From Trueperaceae bacterium (lineage in GTDB: Bacteria > Deinococcota > Deinococci > Deinococcales > Trueperaceae), in NCBI GenBank assembly GCA_011390675.1, contig JAABRX010000021.1, positions 1 to 43,692 of the forward strand: DNA of 43,692 bases. The letters are read 5' to 3'. This document shows positions 22,195-31,141 of the stretch, in pieces; within the stretch, counting starts at the first letter, position 1; every line of letters starts with the position of its first letter. Made by a program: the position numbers and the translations under genes. The notes under the pieces were generated by a model that had not been told where the DNA came from, did not search any database, and saw only the letters and a list, made by a program, of their open reading frames with translations.

Positions 22195-24116
22195 TCCACG
22201 TCAAGGACGGCAAGCGCGTGCGCGTGATGCTCACCGCGTTCCGCGACGGCCTGCAGAGCGTCTTCGGGGGCAAGGTGCGCACGGGCGACGTCCTGCCGGC
22301 GCTGGAGGCCGCCGTGGCGGCCGGCGCCCACCACCTCGAGTTCGGCGGCGGCGCACGCTACCAGGCACCGTTCTTCTACGTGGGCGAGGACCCGTTCGAG
22401 GCGATGGACCGCATGCGCGCGGCTGCCGGCCCCGGCGTCGACCTGCAGATCCTCACGCGCTCGGTCTCGGGGGTCACGCTCGCCAGCCAGCGGTTGGACG
22501 CGCTCGAGTTGCAGGCGAAGCTCATGGCGAAGCACGGCACCACCGTCGACCGCAACTTCGATTTCATGAACGACGTGGACAACCTGGTCGCCACCGGCCG
22601 GCCGATCGTCGACGCCGGCATGCACCACCAGCTGTGCGTCGCCACGATGGGCCTGCCGTACCGCTCCGAAGCGGTGCACACACCCGCGTACTACGTCGAC
22701 GTGGTCCGCAGGGTGCTGGAGTCGGGCGTGCAGGTCGATTCGGTCTGCATGAAGGACGCGTCGGGCACCACCGACCCGACCACCGTCTTCGAGACCGCCA
22801 AGGGCCTCAAGCGCATCCTGCCCCCCGACGTGCCGCTGTGGCACCACACCCACGACACCGCCTCGATGGCGGTCGCCTGCTACCTCGCCGCCCTCGAGGG
22901 GGGCGCGGACGGCATCGACCTTTCCGTGCGGCCGCTCGCGTCGGGCACCTCGCAGCCGGACGTGCGCTCGATGGCGCACGCGCTCAAGGGGACCGGGCTC
23001 GAGCTCGACCTCGACGTGAAGCGCATGGCCGAGGTCGAGGCGCTGCTCACCGAAGGCCTGGAAGCGTACGAGTTCAACCCGATCACGCTCGCGGCCGACG
23101 CTCGGGTCGTCGACTTCCCGATGCCCGGCGGCGCGATCGGCCCGAACGTCCAGATGATGAAGGGGGCCGGCATCCTCGACCGCTACTCGGAGGTGCTCGC
23201 CGAGTTCCCCATCGTCGTCGAGGCGGGCGGCGGTTGGACGAGCGTGACCCCCGGCAGTCAGCAGTACTGGCTGCAGGCGTTCAACAACGTGCTGCACGGT
23301 CGCTGGAAGAAGATCGACGCCGGCTACGGCCGTTCGGTGCTCGGCTACTTCGGGCGGCCCCCCGAGACGCCCGATCCGGACGTGGTGCGCGCGGCCGCGG
23401 AGCAGCTGAAGCTCGAACCGTTCGATGGCGACCCCCTCGAGAAGGCCGCCGACAGCCTGGGGCCCGCGCGCGCGGCGCTGCGCGAGCACGGCCTGGCCGA
23501 GACCGACGAGCACGTGTTCCTGGTCGCGTCGGCGCTGGTGCCCGGCAAGGACGTCGAACTGAACGAGGGGTTGCGTCTGCTCACCGGACGCGCGCGCGTG
23601 AACCTGCCGCTCAAGGCCGTGCCCGAGCCCGAGCCGGAGGCGGAGACGCCCGCGCCGTCCGTGGCGGCCCCGGCCGCCACGCCAGCTGGGCCGTGGCCGG
23701 CGCCGGTCGTGACCACGGTCACGGTCGAGGAGGGGGGCGTCGCCCGCTCGTTCCGCGTCACGGTCGCCGGACCGGAGGACGCCGCTCGACCGGCCCCTGC
23801 GCGCGCTGGTGCTCCCCGCGCCGCGGCGCCCGCCGGCCCGCCTCCCGCACCGGGGTTTCCCTACACGCCGTCCACGTCCCCGGCCGCCACCGAGGTCCAC
23901 TCGCCCTTCGGCGGCACCGTCGAGGTCGTCGCGATCCGGGTGAAGGAGGGCGAGGCGGTCGTCGCCGGCCAAGTGGTCGCGGCCGTCGAGGCGATGAAAG
24001 CGCAACACGACGTGCGCACGCCCGTCGCCGGCACGGTCGCGCGGGTGCACGTGCGCCCCGGCGACGAGGTCCGGGCGGGCGACGCCATCGTGAGCGTCCT
24101 GCCGTCCGGAGCCTGA
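22191..24116 (+). CDS. oadA: biotin-dependent carboxyltransferase, oxaloacetate decarboxylase alpha-type
   Basis: A 641-residue alpha subunit. The N-terminal TIM-barrel carboxyltransferase has FRDGLQS (metal aspartate), VCMKDASGTT with the lysine that becomes carbamylated, and a WHHTHDTA metal site. The C-terminal domain carries EAMKAQ with biotinylated K603, after a Pro/Ala-rich linker at about 480-565. The barrel differs from the standard pyruvate carboxylase/OadA pattern: DGLQS replaces DAHQS and LEFGGGARYQ replaces the VEMWGGATFD type. From memory this resembles a separate branch common in Epsilonproteobacteria. Substrate could be oxaloacetate, methylmalonyl-CoA or another acid. Overlaps oadG; oadB begins one base after its stop. 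Confidence 0.9.
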   Translation: MIHVKDGKRVRVMLTAFRDGLQSVFGGKVRTGDVLPALEAAVAAGAHHLEFGGGARYQAPFFYVGEDPFEAMDRMRAAAGPGVDLQILTRSVSGVTLASQRLDALELQAKLMAKHGTTVDRNFDFMNDVDNLVATGRPIVDAGMHHQLCVATMGLPYRSEAVHTPAYYVDVVRRVLESGVQVDSVCMKDASGTTDPTTVFETAKGLKRILPPDVPLWHHTHDTASMAVACYLAALEGGADGIDLSVRPLASGTSQPDVRSMAHALKGTGLELDLDVKRMAEVEALLTEGLEAYEFNPITLAADARVVDFPMPGGAIGPNVQMMKGAGILDRYSEVLAEFPIVVEAGGGWTSVTPGSQQYWLQAFNNVLHGRWKKIDAGYGRSVLGYFGRPPETPDPDVVRAAAEQLKLEPFDGDPLEKAADSLGPARAALREHGLAETDEHVFLVASALVPGKDVELNEGLRLLTGRARVNLPLKAVPEPEPEAETPAPSVAAPAATPAGPWPAPVVTTVTVEEGGVARSFRVTVAGPEDAARPAPARAGAPRAAAPAGPPPAPGFPYTPSTSPAATEVHSPFGGTVEVVAIRVKEGEAVVAGQVVAAVEAMKAQHDVRTPVAGTVARVHVRPGDEVRAGDAIVSVLPSGA

Positions 24117-24117
24117 C

Positions 24118-25272
24118 GTGGACGCCTGGATCGCGCTGGCGCAGGGGAGCGGCTTCGCCGCGCTCACCTGGCAGAACGCGGTGATGTTCGCGATCGCCGG
24201 CGTGCTCATCTACCTCGCGGTCACGCGCAACTACGAGCCGCTCCTGTTGGTGCCGATCGGCTTCGGGGCCGCGCTGGCGAACCTCCCTGGCGCGAACCTC
24301 GACGCCTCGAGCACGTTCGTCGCCGGCGCGGACGGTCACGTGCCCCTCCTGCAGCTCATCTACGACGCCGGCATCGGGACCGAGCTGCTCCCGCCCCTGA
24401 TCTTCTTGGGCGTCGGGGCGCTGACCGATTTCCGGCCGTTGCTCGCGCGCCCGCTGATGCTGGTCCTCGGGGCCGCCGCGCAGGTGGGCATCTTCATCGC
24501 GGCGCTCGGCGCCCACTACGTGTTCGGGTTCGAGGTGCGCGAGGCGGCCGCGATCGGCATCATCGGCGGCGCCGACGGACCCACCTCGATCTTCCTGACC
24601 GCGATCCTCGCACCCGAGCTCTTGGGCGCCGTCGCGGTCGCGGCGTACAGCTACATGGCGCTCGTGCCCGTCATCCAGCCACCGATCCTGCGGCTGTTGA
24701 CCTCCCGCGCCGAGCGCGAGATCCCGGTGGCCGACGAGGCGGTCGTCTCGCGCACGGCGGTGATCTTGTTCCCGATCGCGATCACCGTGCTCGTGTCCCT
24801 CGCGATCCCGCCGGCGGCGCCGCTCGTGGGCATGCTCATGTTCGGCAACCTGCTGCGCGAATCGGGCGTCACCGACCGGCTCGCCAAGACCGCGTCGGGA
24901 CCGCTCATCAACATCGTCACGATCCTGTTGGGCCTGACCATCGGCGCGACCATGGCCGGCGCGAGCTTCTTGCGGCCACAGACGCTCTTCATCCTGCTGC
25001 TCGGGGCGGTGGCGTTCGCCTTCAGCACCGCCGGCGGCATCGTGTTCGCCAAGCTCCTGAACCTGGTGCTGCCGCCCGCGCGCCGCATCAACCCGTGCAT
25101 CGGCGCGGCCGGCGTCTCGGCGGTGCCGATGTCGGCTCGCGTGGTCCAGACCTTCGTCGCCGAGCACACCCAAGGGCGCGTCAACCCGCTCATGGCGGCC
25201 ATGGGCCCGAACGTGGCGGGCGTGATCGGGTCGGCGGTCGCGGCCGGGGTGTTCCTGGCGCTGCTGCGTTAG
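24118..25272 (+). CDS. oadB: sodium-pumping decarboxylase beta subunit (OadB-like)
   Basis: A 384-residue membrane protein with about ten helices. It carries the conserved re-entrant motif GGADGPTSIF (residues about 149-158) with the aspartate needed for Na+ transport, YSYMALVPVIQPP, GNLLRESGV, and NPCIGAAGVSAVPMSARV near the C-terminus. It decarboxylates carboxybiotin passed from the alpha subunit and couples this to Na+ export. The GTG start at 24118 directly follows oadA, completing the gamma-alpha-beta order. Together with birA upstream, this makes a self-contained biotin enzyme unit. Converges with the diguanylate cyclase gene, 10 bp apart. Confidence 0.94.
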   Translation: MDAWIALAQGSGFAALTWQNAVMFAIAGVLIYLAVTRNYEPLLLVPIGFGAALANLPGANLDASSTFVAGADGHVPLLQLIYDAGIGTELLPPLIFLGVGALTDFRPLLARPLMLVLGAAAQVGIFIAALGAHYVFGFEVREAAAIGIIGGADGPTSIFLTAILAPELLGAVAVAAYSYMALVPVIQPPILRLLTSRAEREIPVADEAVVSRTAVILFPIAITVLVSLAIPPAAPLVGMLMFGNLLRESGVTDRLAKTASGPLINIVTILLGLTIGATMAGASFLRPQTLFILLLGAVAFAFSTAGGIVFAKLLNLVLPPARRINPCIGAAGVSAVPMSARVVQTFVAEHTQGRVNPLMAAMGPNVAGVIGSAVAAGVFLALLR

Positions 25273-25282
25273 TACGAAGCGG

Positions 25283-26257
25283 TCAGTCGTCGGCCGCGAC
25301 GACGCGGCCGCGCCCGGCGTGCTTGGCCGCGTACAGCGCACGGTCCACGCGCTTGATCGCCTCTTCTGCCGGCTCGCCGTCGCGCAGCACGATCGCACCG
25401 ATGCTGACCTGCACGCCGTTCGGAACGTCGGCGCCGCGGGGTGCACGAGCTGCCGTGAGCAGCCGGTCGGCGACCTCCGACGCGTGGTCGAGGTCGGCGT
25501 CGGGCAACAGGACCGCGAACTCGTCGCCGGCGAAGCGGGCCGGTACGTCGTACGCGCGCACCGACGCGCGCATCGCGTGCGCCACGGCGATCAAGTGGGC
25601 GTCCCCCGTCGGGTGCCCCCAGCGATCGTTGGTCTGCTTGAAGTCGTCGATGTCGAGCATCAGCAGCGCGGCGGCGTGGCCCCGCGTCACGCGCTGCGTC
25701 GAGGCTTCGAGGTGGTCGAGGAAGGCGCGGCGGTTGGCGAGACCGGTGAGCGCATCGGTGGCTGCAAGCGTCTTGAGCGCCTCTTCCCGCGCCTCGAGCC
25801 GCCGGCGCGCCAGCACCAGTTCCCGCTGCGTGTCCGCCAGCTCTTCGTTCAGGCGCAGGACCGCGTCGAGCGCGGCTTGGGTCTCCTCGGTGGCGTGCTC
25901 GGCGAGCACGACGAGGCCATCTCCGCGTCGGGCCGCGGCGCCGCGCAGGCTGAGCGCGCGCTCGTTCGCGTCCACGACCGTGAGCAACCCCCGGTACGCC
26001 ACCCCTTCGGCGTCCACCGGCCGTGCGAACAGCTCCTCGAGCGTCGGGGACGCGAACACCCCGGCCGCTCGCTCCGGGTCGGGCGCCCCGTCCAACTGGT
26101 GGGCCAACGCCGCGAAGCCCAGGTTCGCTCCCGTCAAGCGGCCCCGTTCGTCGAACGCGGCCCACACGACCGTGCGGAAGGCGCGGAGCAGCGCCAGGGC
26201 GTCCGGCGGGCTGCCGGAGCCCACCACGAGGTCGTCGGACCGCTCATCCGAGGGCAT
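25283..26257 (-). CDS. PAS-like/GGDEF diguanylate cyclase
   Basis: A 324-residue cytoplasmic protein. Residues 18-122 look like a PAS-type sensory fold, 125-165 a signalling helix (coiled coil) and 166-322 the GGDEF domain. Substrate-binding residues are present (DIDDFKQTND), the active-site loop is AGDEF at 243-247, and an RxxD product-inhibition site (RAYD, 234-237) lies five residues before it. AGDEF differs from the common GGDEF by one residue; related variants are known to be active. Expected to make c-di-GMP. It overlaps the upstream cobalamin-binding gene by 14 bases and has a GGAG site nine bases before the ATG, so the two are co-expressed. Confidence 0.9.
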   Translation of the reverse strand: MPSDERSDDLVVGSGSPPDALALLRAFRTVVWAAFDERGRLTGANLGFAALAHQLDGAPDPERAAGVFASPTLEELFARPVDAEGVAYRGLLTVVDANERALSLRGAAARRGDGLVVLAEHATEETQAALDAVLRLNEELADTQRELVLARRRLEAREEALKTLAATDALTGLANRRAFLDHLEASTQRVTRGHAAALLMLDIDDFKQTNDRWGHPTGDAHLIAVAHAMRASVRAYDVPARFAGDEFAVLLPDADLDHASEVADRLLTAARAPRGADVPNGVQVSIGAIVLRDGEPAEEAIKRVDRALYAAKHAGRGRVVAADD

Positions 26258-26945
26258 CGACGGCGCTCCGTACGTCCGCGTGGGCGGCGTCCGCGTCGAC
26301 GTCGGCCGCCGTCAACGCTCCGCTCACGAAGGGGAACCCGCCCACGACGACGAGGGGGGTAGGGTTGCGATCCGATGCTCGCGCGGCGGCCGCGACGGCC
26401 CGCGCCGCGCCGGCCTGTTCCGCGTCCGAGAGCGACAGCCCGATCACGTCGGGCGCCTCGGTCCGCACGAAGTCGATCAGGTCGTCGGTCGGCACGTTCG
26501 CGCCGAGCGACCGCACCTCCCAGCCGGCGATCGCGAAGGCGTCGCTCAGGATCCGGACGCCCAGCGCGTGGTGGTTGCCCGCCACGCACGCGAACACCGC
26601 CTTGCGGCCGTTCGGGGCGGCGACGTCGGCGTCCAGGAACACTTGGCTGAGCAGCATGGTCGCGTTCGCGGTGGCGAGGTGTTCCTGGGCGACGGTGATT
26701 TGGCGCTCGGCCCAGCGCGTGCCGACCTCGACGAGGGCAGGACCGACCACGTCGGCGGCCACGTCGGCGTACGAGGCGCCGTCCACGAGCGCGGTGCGCA
26801 GCGCCGACCAGGCGTCCTTGGTGTCGCCCGAGACGAGGGCGTCGGCGAACACCGGGGCCGCGAGCAGCTCCACCGAACCGGTCGCGCCTCGCGTGCTCGC
26901 GCGCGCGTCGCGATCCAGGTCGTGGCCACGAACAGGTGCGTTCAT
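26244..26945 (-). CDS. stand-alone cobalamin-binding protein with CarH-like photoreceptor motif
   Basis: A 233-residue cytoplasmic protein. Residues 25-105 form a four-helix-bundle cap with W78-x9-E88-H89, the W-x9-EH motif that CarH/LitR photoreceptors use to cap adenosylcobalamin. Residues 112-233 form the Rossmann-like B12 domain: GNHHALG (123-129) matches E/D-x-H-x-x-G with N in place of the acid and H126 as candidate lower ligand, followed by GLSLSD and VVVGGFPF. Unlike CarH there is no MerR helix-turn-helix; the first 25 residues are polar and short. Output may instead pass to the overlapping diguanylate cyclase. Leaderless ATG start at 26945. Light response is an inference from the motif. 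Confidence 0.86.
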   Translation of the reverse strand: MNAPVRGHDLDRDARASTRGATGSVELLAAPVFADALVSGDTKDAWSALRTALVDGASYADVAADVVGPALVEVGTRWAERQITVAQEHLATANATMLLSQVFLDADVAAPNGRKAVFACVAGNHHALGVRILSDAFAIAGWEVRSLGANVPTDDLIDFVRTEAPDVIGLSLSDAEQAGAARAVAAAARASDRNPTPLVVVGGFPFVSGALTAADVDADAAHADVRSAVDALG

Positions 26946-26950
26946 GGCTC

Positions 26951-26956
26951 AGGGTA
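26951..26956 (-). promoter_or_regulatory. -10 box, leaderless promoter of the cobalamin sensor/diguanylate cyclase operon
   Basis: TACCCT on the minus strand, five bases (GAGCC), then the ATG at 26945. Confidence 0.68.
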
Positions 26957-26998
26957 CCCCCGACGCGGCGCAGGGTGCGTGCGCCCGCACCGCGCGCG

Positions 26999-27844
26999 TC
27001 ATCCCGTGCCCACGAGCACCGCCACGCCGACCAGCATCAGCACGGCCGCGAGCGCCTTGCGCCCGAGGCGGTCGCGCTCACCCAGGATCAGCACCCCCAC
27101 CGACATCAGCACGAGCAACCGGACCTGCGCGAGCAGGATGACGCCACCCGCGCTGCCGCCGGCGGCGAACGCGAGGATCAGCAGCCACTGGGTGAGCGCG
27201 AAGGTCGCCGCGATCGTCCATGCCGTCGGGCGCCACAGCGCCGGCGCACGCAACTCCGAAGCGCGCGGGCGCGCCACGACCAGCATGCCGATTCCGGTGA
27301 GGACGAGGTTGAGGGCCGTGTAACCGAGCGGGTCGAAGGGCGCGCTGATCGCCTTGTCGACCACGTTGCCGGCACCGAAGGCGACCGCCGCGCCCAGCGC
27401 GAGCCCCTGGGCGCCCGAGAACCGCAGGCGGCGCGGGCGCTCGGCGACCGTCGCGAGCGAGGCGAGCACGAACACCACGCCCACCAGCGCGGCGGGTGGG
27501 AACGCCTCGCCCAGGAGCGCGGCGCCGCCCACCACCGTCCAGAGGGCCGACGAGCGCAGGAACAGGTCGATCTCCGAGAGCTGCGTGCGCGCCAACGCCG
27601 CGAAGTACAGCAAGTTGCCGACGACGTACACGCTCGTCATCACCGCGAGCTGCGGCACCAGCGAGGCGGCCGGCACGAGATCGGCGCCGACGAGGGGCAG
27701 CAGCGCCAGGCACAGGACGCCGCCGGTCAGATGGACCACGCCGCCCAGCACCGCGGGGCGCACCCGCGCGACGAGGCGTTTGGAGGCGAAGACGTTGAGC
27801 GCGCTGGCGCCGCCCGCCGCGAGCGCGAGCAGCCACCAGGTCAC
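26999..27844 (-). CDS. EamA/DMT-family transporter
   Basis: A 281-residue membrane protein with ten predicted helices in two EamA repeats (residues about 1-135 and 145-281), typical of drug/metabolite transporters. Repeat one ends with FVLASLATVAERPRR; repeat two ends with GVLILGERDRLGRKALAAVLMLVGVAVL, the usual E-R helix pattern. It exports or imports an unknown small molecule. The GTG start at 27844 is 22 bp after the stop of the MacB-like permease on the same strand, so it is probably the last gene of the efflux operon. Its substrate may be related to that operon or simply hitch-hiking. Confidence 0.85.
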   Translation of the reverse strand: MTWWLLALAAGGASALNVFASKRLVARVRPAVLGGVVHLTGGVLCLALLPLVGADLVPAASLVPQLAVMTSVYVVGNLLYFAALARTQLSEIDLFLRSSALWTVVGGAALLGEAFPPAALVGVVFVLASLATVAERPRRLRFSGAQGLALGAAVAFGAGNVVDKAISAPFDPLGYTALNLVLTGIGMLVVARPRASELRAPALWRPTAWTIAATFALTQWLLILAFAAGGSAGGVILLAQVRLLVLMSVGVLILGERDRLGRKALAAVLMLVGVAVLVGTG

Positions 27845-27866
27845 GCGCGCCCGCCCTCGGTCGCGC

Positions 27867-29066
27867 TCATTCGTACCGGAGCGCCTCGATCGGGCTGAGC
27901 GCCGCCGCCCGCCGGGCCGGCCACACCCCGAAGATCACGCCGGTCGCGACCGACACGCCCAGCGCCATCGCGATCACCCAGGGGTTGAGCACGAACACGT
28001 CCAGGAACGGCACGGCCGCCACGACCCCCCACAGCACCAAGATCGAGAGCAGCACGCCGATCGTCCCGCCGATGACGGTGAGCACCACCGCCTCGATCAG
28101 GAACTGCTGCAAGATGGTGCGCGGCTTCGCGCCGAGCGCCTTGCGCAACCCGATCTCGCGGGTCCGCTCGGTGACGCTGACCAGCATGATGTTCAGGATC
28201 CCGATGCCGCCGACCAGCAGACTGATGCCGCCGATGCCGCCGAGCAGCGCCTGCAGGATCACGGTGATGGTGTTGAAGAGCCCCAGCGCCCCCTCGATCG
28301 ACTGCAACTGATAGCTCTCGGGCGGCCGCCGCCGATCGAGGATGGCGCGCACCTGCTGCTCGATGGCGGCCGCGTCGCGGTCGAGCGCGATGGTGATGGG
28401 CAGGAAGTCGTACACCCCGCGCGTCAGCCCCGGGAAGTCGCGGTAGAGGCTCTCGAGCGGCACGTCGCCGGAGACGTCGTTCGCGAAGGCCCCCAGCGCC
28501 CCGGAGATGCGCTCCTTGACGCCGATGACGGTGTAGAAGCTGCGGTTGCCGCCGGGCGTCTCGAGCACCACCTCGCGGCCGATCGGGTCCGCGACCCCCT
28601 CGAAGAGCGCCTCGGCGGCGTCGGCCGAGAGCACGACCACCGGCGCGCCGCGCGCCGCGTCCGCCTCGCTGAAGAAGCGGCCGCGGCGGAGCTCGATCGA
28701 GCGGTCGATCTGCGGCGCGTTCGAGGTGGTGCCGTTGACGCTGATGCGCTCACGGACGTCGTCCGCGACCGCCCACACGTTGGTGGAGCGCGAGCGCAGG
28801 ATCTCGATGGGTAGCCGGCTGAGCGCCTCGATGTCGTCGTCCGTGAAGCGCTCGGACGTCGCGTCGTCGAACACGCGCGACACGAACAGCGATTGCGCGC
28901 CGAACGCCTGCAGCTCGCCGGTGATGCCGGCGGTGGCGATCTGGCCGAGGCTGATCGTCGTCGTGACCGCGAACACCCCGATGACCACGCCCGAGAGCGT
29001 CAGGAGCGAGCGCAGCCGGTTGCCGAACAGCGCCTCGAGGGCGGTCTTGAGGTTCTCGAGCAGCAC
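27867..29066 (-). CDS. MacB-like ABC transporter permease (FtsX fold)
   Basis: A 399-residue permease. One N-terminal helix (residues 18-42, [21 protein letters not shown]) precedes a large extracytoplasmic domain (about 45-275), followed by three C-terminal helices with the family hallmark [20 protein letters not shown] and a terminal [21 protein letters not shown]. MacB-type pumps do not move substrate through the membrane themselves but drive periplasmic export through a MacA-TolC conduit. The ATPase is a separate gene one base upstream, unlike the fused E. coli MacB. Start is a GTG at 29066. Confidence 0.92.
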   Translation of the reverse strand: MLLENLKTALEALFGNRLRSLLTLSGVVIGVFAVTTTISLGQIATAGITGELQAFGAQSLFVSRVFDDATSERFTDDDIEALSRLPIEILRSRSTNVWAVADDVRERISVNGTTSNAPQIDRSIELRRGRFFSEADAARGAPVVVLSADAAEALFEGVADPIGREVVLETPGGNRSFYTVIGVKERISGALGAFANDVSGDVPLESLYRDFPGLTRGVYDFLPITIALDRDAAAIEQQVRAILDRRRPPESYQLQSIEGALGLFNTITVILQALLGGIGGISLLVGGIGILNIMLVSVTERTREIGLRKALGAKPRTILQQFLIEAVVLTVIGGTIGVLLSILVLWGVVAAVPFLDVFVLNPWVIAMALGVSVATGVIFGVWPARRAAALSPIEALRYE

Positions 29067-29067
29067 C

Positions 29068-29820
29068 TCAGACCCCCACCGGCGCGGCGCCGGCAGCGGC
29101 GCGCTCCGGGCGCCGCCGTGCCGCGACGACCTCGGAGGCTTCGACCACCCCGTCGCGGATGCGGATGATGCGCTCGCAGTGCTCCGCGACCTCCTGCTCG
29201 TGGGTCACCATCAAGATCGTGCGCCCCTCGGCGTGCAGGTCGTCGAAGAGCCCGAGGATCTCGTCGCCGGTGCGCGAGTCGAGGTTGCCGGTCGGTTCGT
29301 CGGCGAGCAGGATGTCCGGGTCCGTGGCGAGCGCGCGGGCGATCGCCACGCGCTGCTTCTGCCCGCCCGACAGCTCGTTGGGGCGGTGGTGGGTGCGGTC
29401 GGCCAGTCCGACCCGCTCGAGCGCCCCGAGGGCCATGGCGCGCCGCTCGCGCAGCGGGACGCCGCGGTACAGCAGTGGCAGCGCGACGTTGTCCAGCGCG
29501 GTCGCGCGCCCGAGCAGGTTGTACGCCTGGAAGATGAAGCCGATCCGGCGGTTGCGGATCACCGAAAGCGCGTCCTCGTCGAGGGCGGCGACCTCCTCCT
29601 CGGCGAGGCGGTAGGAGCCCGAGGTCGGGACGTCGAGGCAGCCGAGGATCTGCAGGAGCGTGCTCTTGCCCGAGCCCGACGGCCCCATGATCGCGGCGTA
29701 CTCGCCGCGCTGCACGTCGAGGTCGAGGCCGCGCAGTGCATGCACCTGCAACCCGCCGCCGAGCGTGTAGGTCTTGACGAGGTCGCGCGCGACGATGACC
29801 GGGACGGTGGCGTCGCGCAC
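29068..29820 (-). CDS. MacB/LolD-type ABC transporter ATPase
   Basis: A 250-residue ATPase. Walker [10 protein letters not shown] is at 46-54, Q-loop FQAYNLLG at about 97-104, signature LSGGQ at 150-154 and Walker [12 protein letters not shown] from 171, with an H-loop at VTHE. These features place it with the MacB/LolD/FtsE group powering mechanotransmission-type exporters. It pairs with the FtsX-fold permease immediately downstream. The GTG start overlaps no gene, but the upstream MacA-like stop lies one base before it, so translation is likely coupled. A Glu/Ala/Arg-rich tail ([15 protein letters not shown]) extends beyond the usual end. Confidence 0.95.
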   Translation of the reverse strand: MRDATVPVIVARDLVKTYTLGGGLQVHALRGLDLDVQRGEYAAIMGPSGSGKSTLLQILGCLDVPTSGSYRLAEEEVAALDEDALSVIRNRRIGFIFQAYNLLGRATALDNVALPLLYRGVPLRERRAMALGALERVGLADRTHHRPNELSGGQKQRVAIARALATDPDILLADEPTGNLDSRTGDEILGLFDDLHAEGRTILMVTHEQEVAEHCERIIRIRDGVVEASEVVAARRRPERAAAGAAPVGV

Positions 29821-29821
29821 G

Positions 29822-31141
29822 TCAGGGCGCCACGTTCGGGAAGGCGACCGCGGCGCCGTCGGCGAGCGCGTCGAGATTGACGAGCGCGATCAGGTCGCCG
29901 GGCGCCAGCTCGGCCTCGACGGCGGCGACGGTCGGGTTGCGCTCGAGCACGACGACGTCGACCCGCCGCACGATCCCCGCGTCGCCGTCGTCGCGCTCGA
30001 CGCGGTAGACGAACGAGGTCCCGCCCTGTTCGGTGATCGCCTCGAGCGGGACGAGCAGCGCTCGCTCGATGCGGCGCACCTGCGCGCGCACGGTCACGGT
30101 CGAACCCGGGCGGGCGAACGCGGCGTCGAGCGGCTCGGACGGATCGAACGCCAGGTCGGCGGTGACCTGCGCCGTGCCGCCGTCGCGCAGCGTCACCGGG
30201 CTGATCCGCTCGACCGTGGCCGCGAGCCGCTGACTGGTGTCGGCGTCGGGCACGACGACAGCGGCCTGGCCGACGACCAGCTCCGCCGCGCGGTTCTCGT
30301 CGAAGCGCGCGCGCACGCGCAAGAGCGACGTGTCGGCCAGCGTCACGACCGCTTGCGTGCCCACGAGGTCGCCGCTCTGGATGCCCACGCGCGTGACGAC
30401 CCCTGCGAACGGCGCGACGATGGTCGTGTCCGACAGCCGCGATTCGACGTTCGCGAGGTTGTTCTCGATCTGGGTGACCTGCGCGGCGGCGCTCGCGCGC
30501 TGGGCCGCGGCGAGCTGGTCGAGGTTGCCGAGCCGGGTCTGCGCGGTCCGCAGCGCCAGATCCGCTTGGGTGAGGCTGCGGCGGGCTCCGTCGAGCGCCG
30601 CCTCCGCGGCGCGGACCTCGTCGCGTGCGGCGGCGCCGGCGGCCAGGAGCCGCTCCGCGACGTCGAGGTCGCGCTCGGCGTCCTCGACGGTGCGCGCTGC
30701 CCGCACCCGCTGGTCCTCGGCGTTCGCGACGGCCGCTTGCGCGTCCAGGCGGTCGACGCCCTGCTGCGCGGTCAAGCGGTCGCGGTCGGCGCGCGCCGAC
30801 GCGAGCGAGGTCCGCAGGGTGGCCGCCTCGCGCTCGACCGATGCGGTATCGAGCCGCGCGAGCTCCTGGCCGGCGGCGACGACGTCGCCCTCGTCGGCGG
30901 CGACCGTCGCCACCGTGCCGCCCGCCGCGAACGCCAGCGAGCGCTCCTGCACGGCCTCGACGACCCCCGTCCCGGTCACCTCACGCAAGAAGGTGCCCTG
31001 TTGGATCGGTTCGGCCAGCGTCGAGGTGGCCGCCGGGCCCTGGCCGGCCCGCCACGCGAACGCGGCCGCCACCACGACGAGCACGACCCCTGCGACGATC
31101 CAAGGAACGCGCCGCCGGCGTCGGGGGGCGGTCGTGCTCAT
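29822..31141 (-). CDS. MacA/HlyD-family periplasmic adaptor protein
   Basis: A 439-residue membrane fusion protein. An N-terminal anchor helix (residues 13-31) follows an arginine-rich start. Then come a beta-barrel/lipoyl half (EGDVVAAGQELARLDTA at about 84-100), a long helical hairpin with heptad Ala/Leu pattern (about 100-235), the second lipoyl half (IVAPFAGVVTRVGIQSGDLVG) and membrane-proximal beta domains (LLVPLEAITEQGGTSFVYRV). It links the inner-membrane ATPase/permease to a TolC duct. It overlaps the upstream TolC-like gene by four bases (ATGA). The best match is the MacA type given its neighbours, rather than an RND adaptor. Confidence 0.92.
   Translation of the reverse strand: MSTTAPRRRRRVPWIVAGVVLVVVAAAFAWRAGQGPAATSTLAEPIQQGTFLREVTGTGVVEAVQERSLAFAAGGTVATVAADEGDVVAAGQELARLDTASVEREAATLRTSLASARADRDRLTAQQGVDRLDAQAAVANAEDQRVRAARTVEDAERDLDVAERLLAAGAAARDEVRAAEAALDGARRSLTQADLALRTAQTRLGNLDQLAAAQRASAAAQVTQIENNLANVESRLSDTTIVAPFAGVVTRVGIQSGDLVGTQAVVTLADTSLLRVRARFDENRAAELVVGQAAVVVPDADTSQRLAATVERISPVTLRDGGTAQVTADLAFDPSEPLDAAFARPGSTVTVRAQVRRIERALLVPLEAITEQGGTSFVYRVERDDGDAGIVRRVDVVVLERNPTVAAVEAELAPGDLIALVNLDALADGAAVAFPNVAP

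Noticed and set aside
26244-26945. methionine synthase or mutase B12 domain
   Set aside because: The protein is too short and has the W-x9-EH cap of CarH-type sensors instead of catalytic domains.
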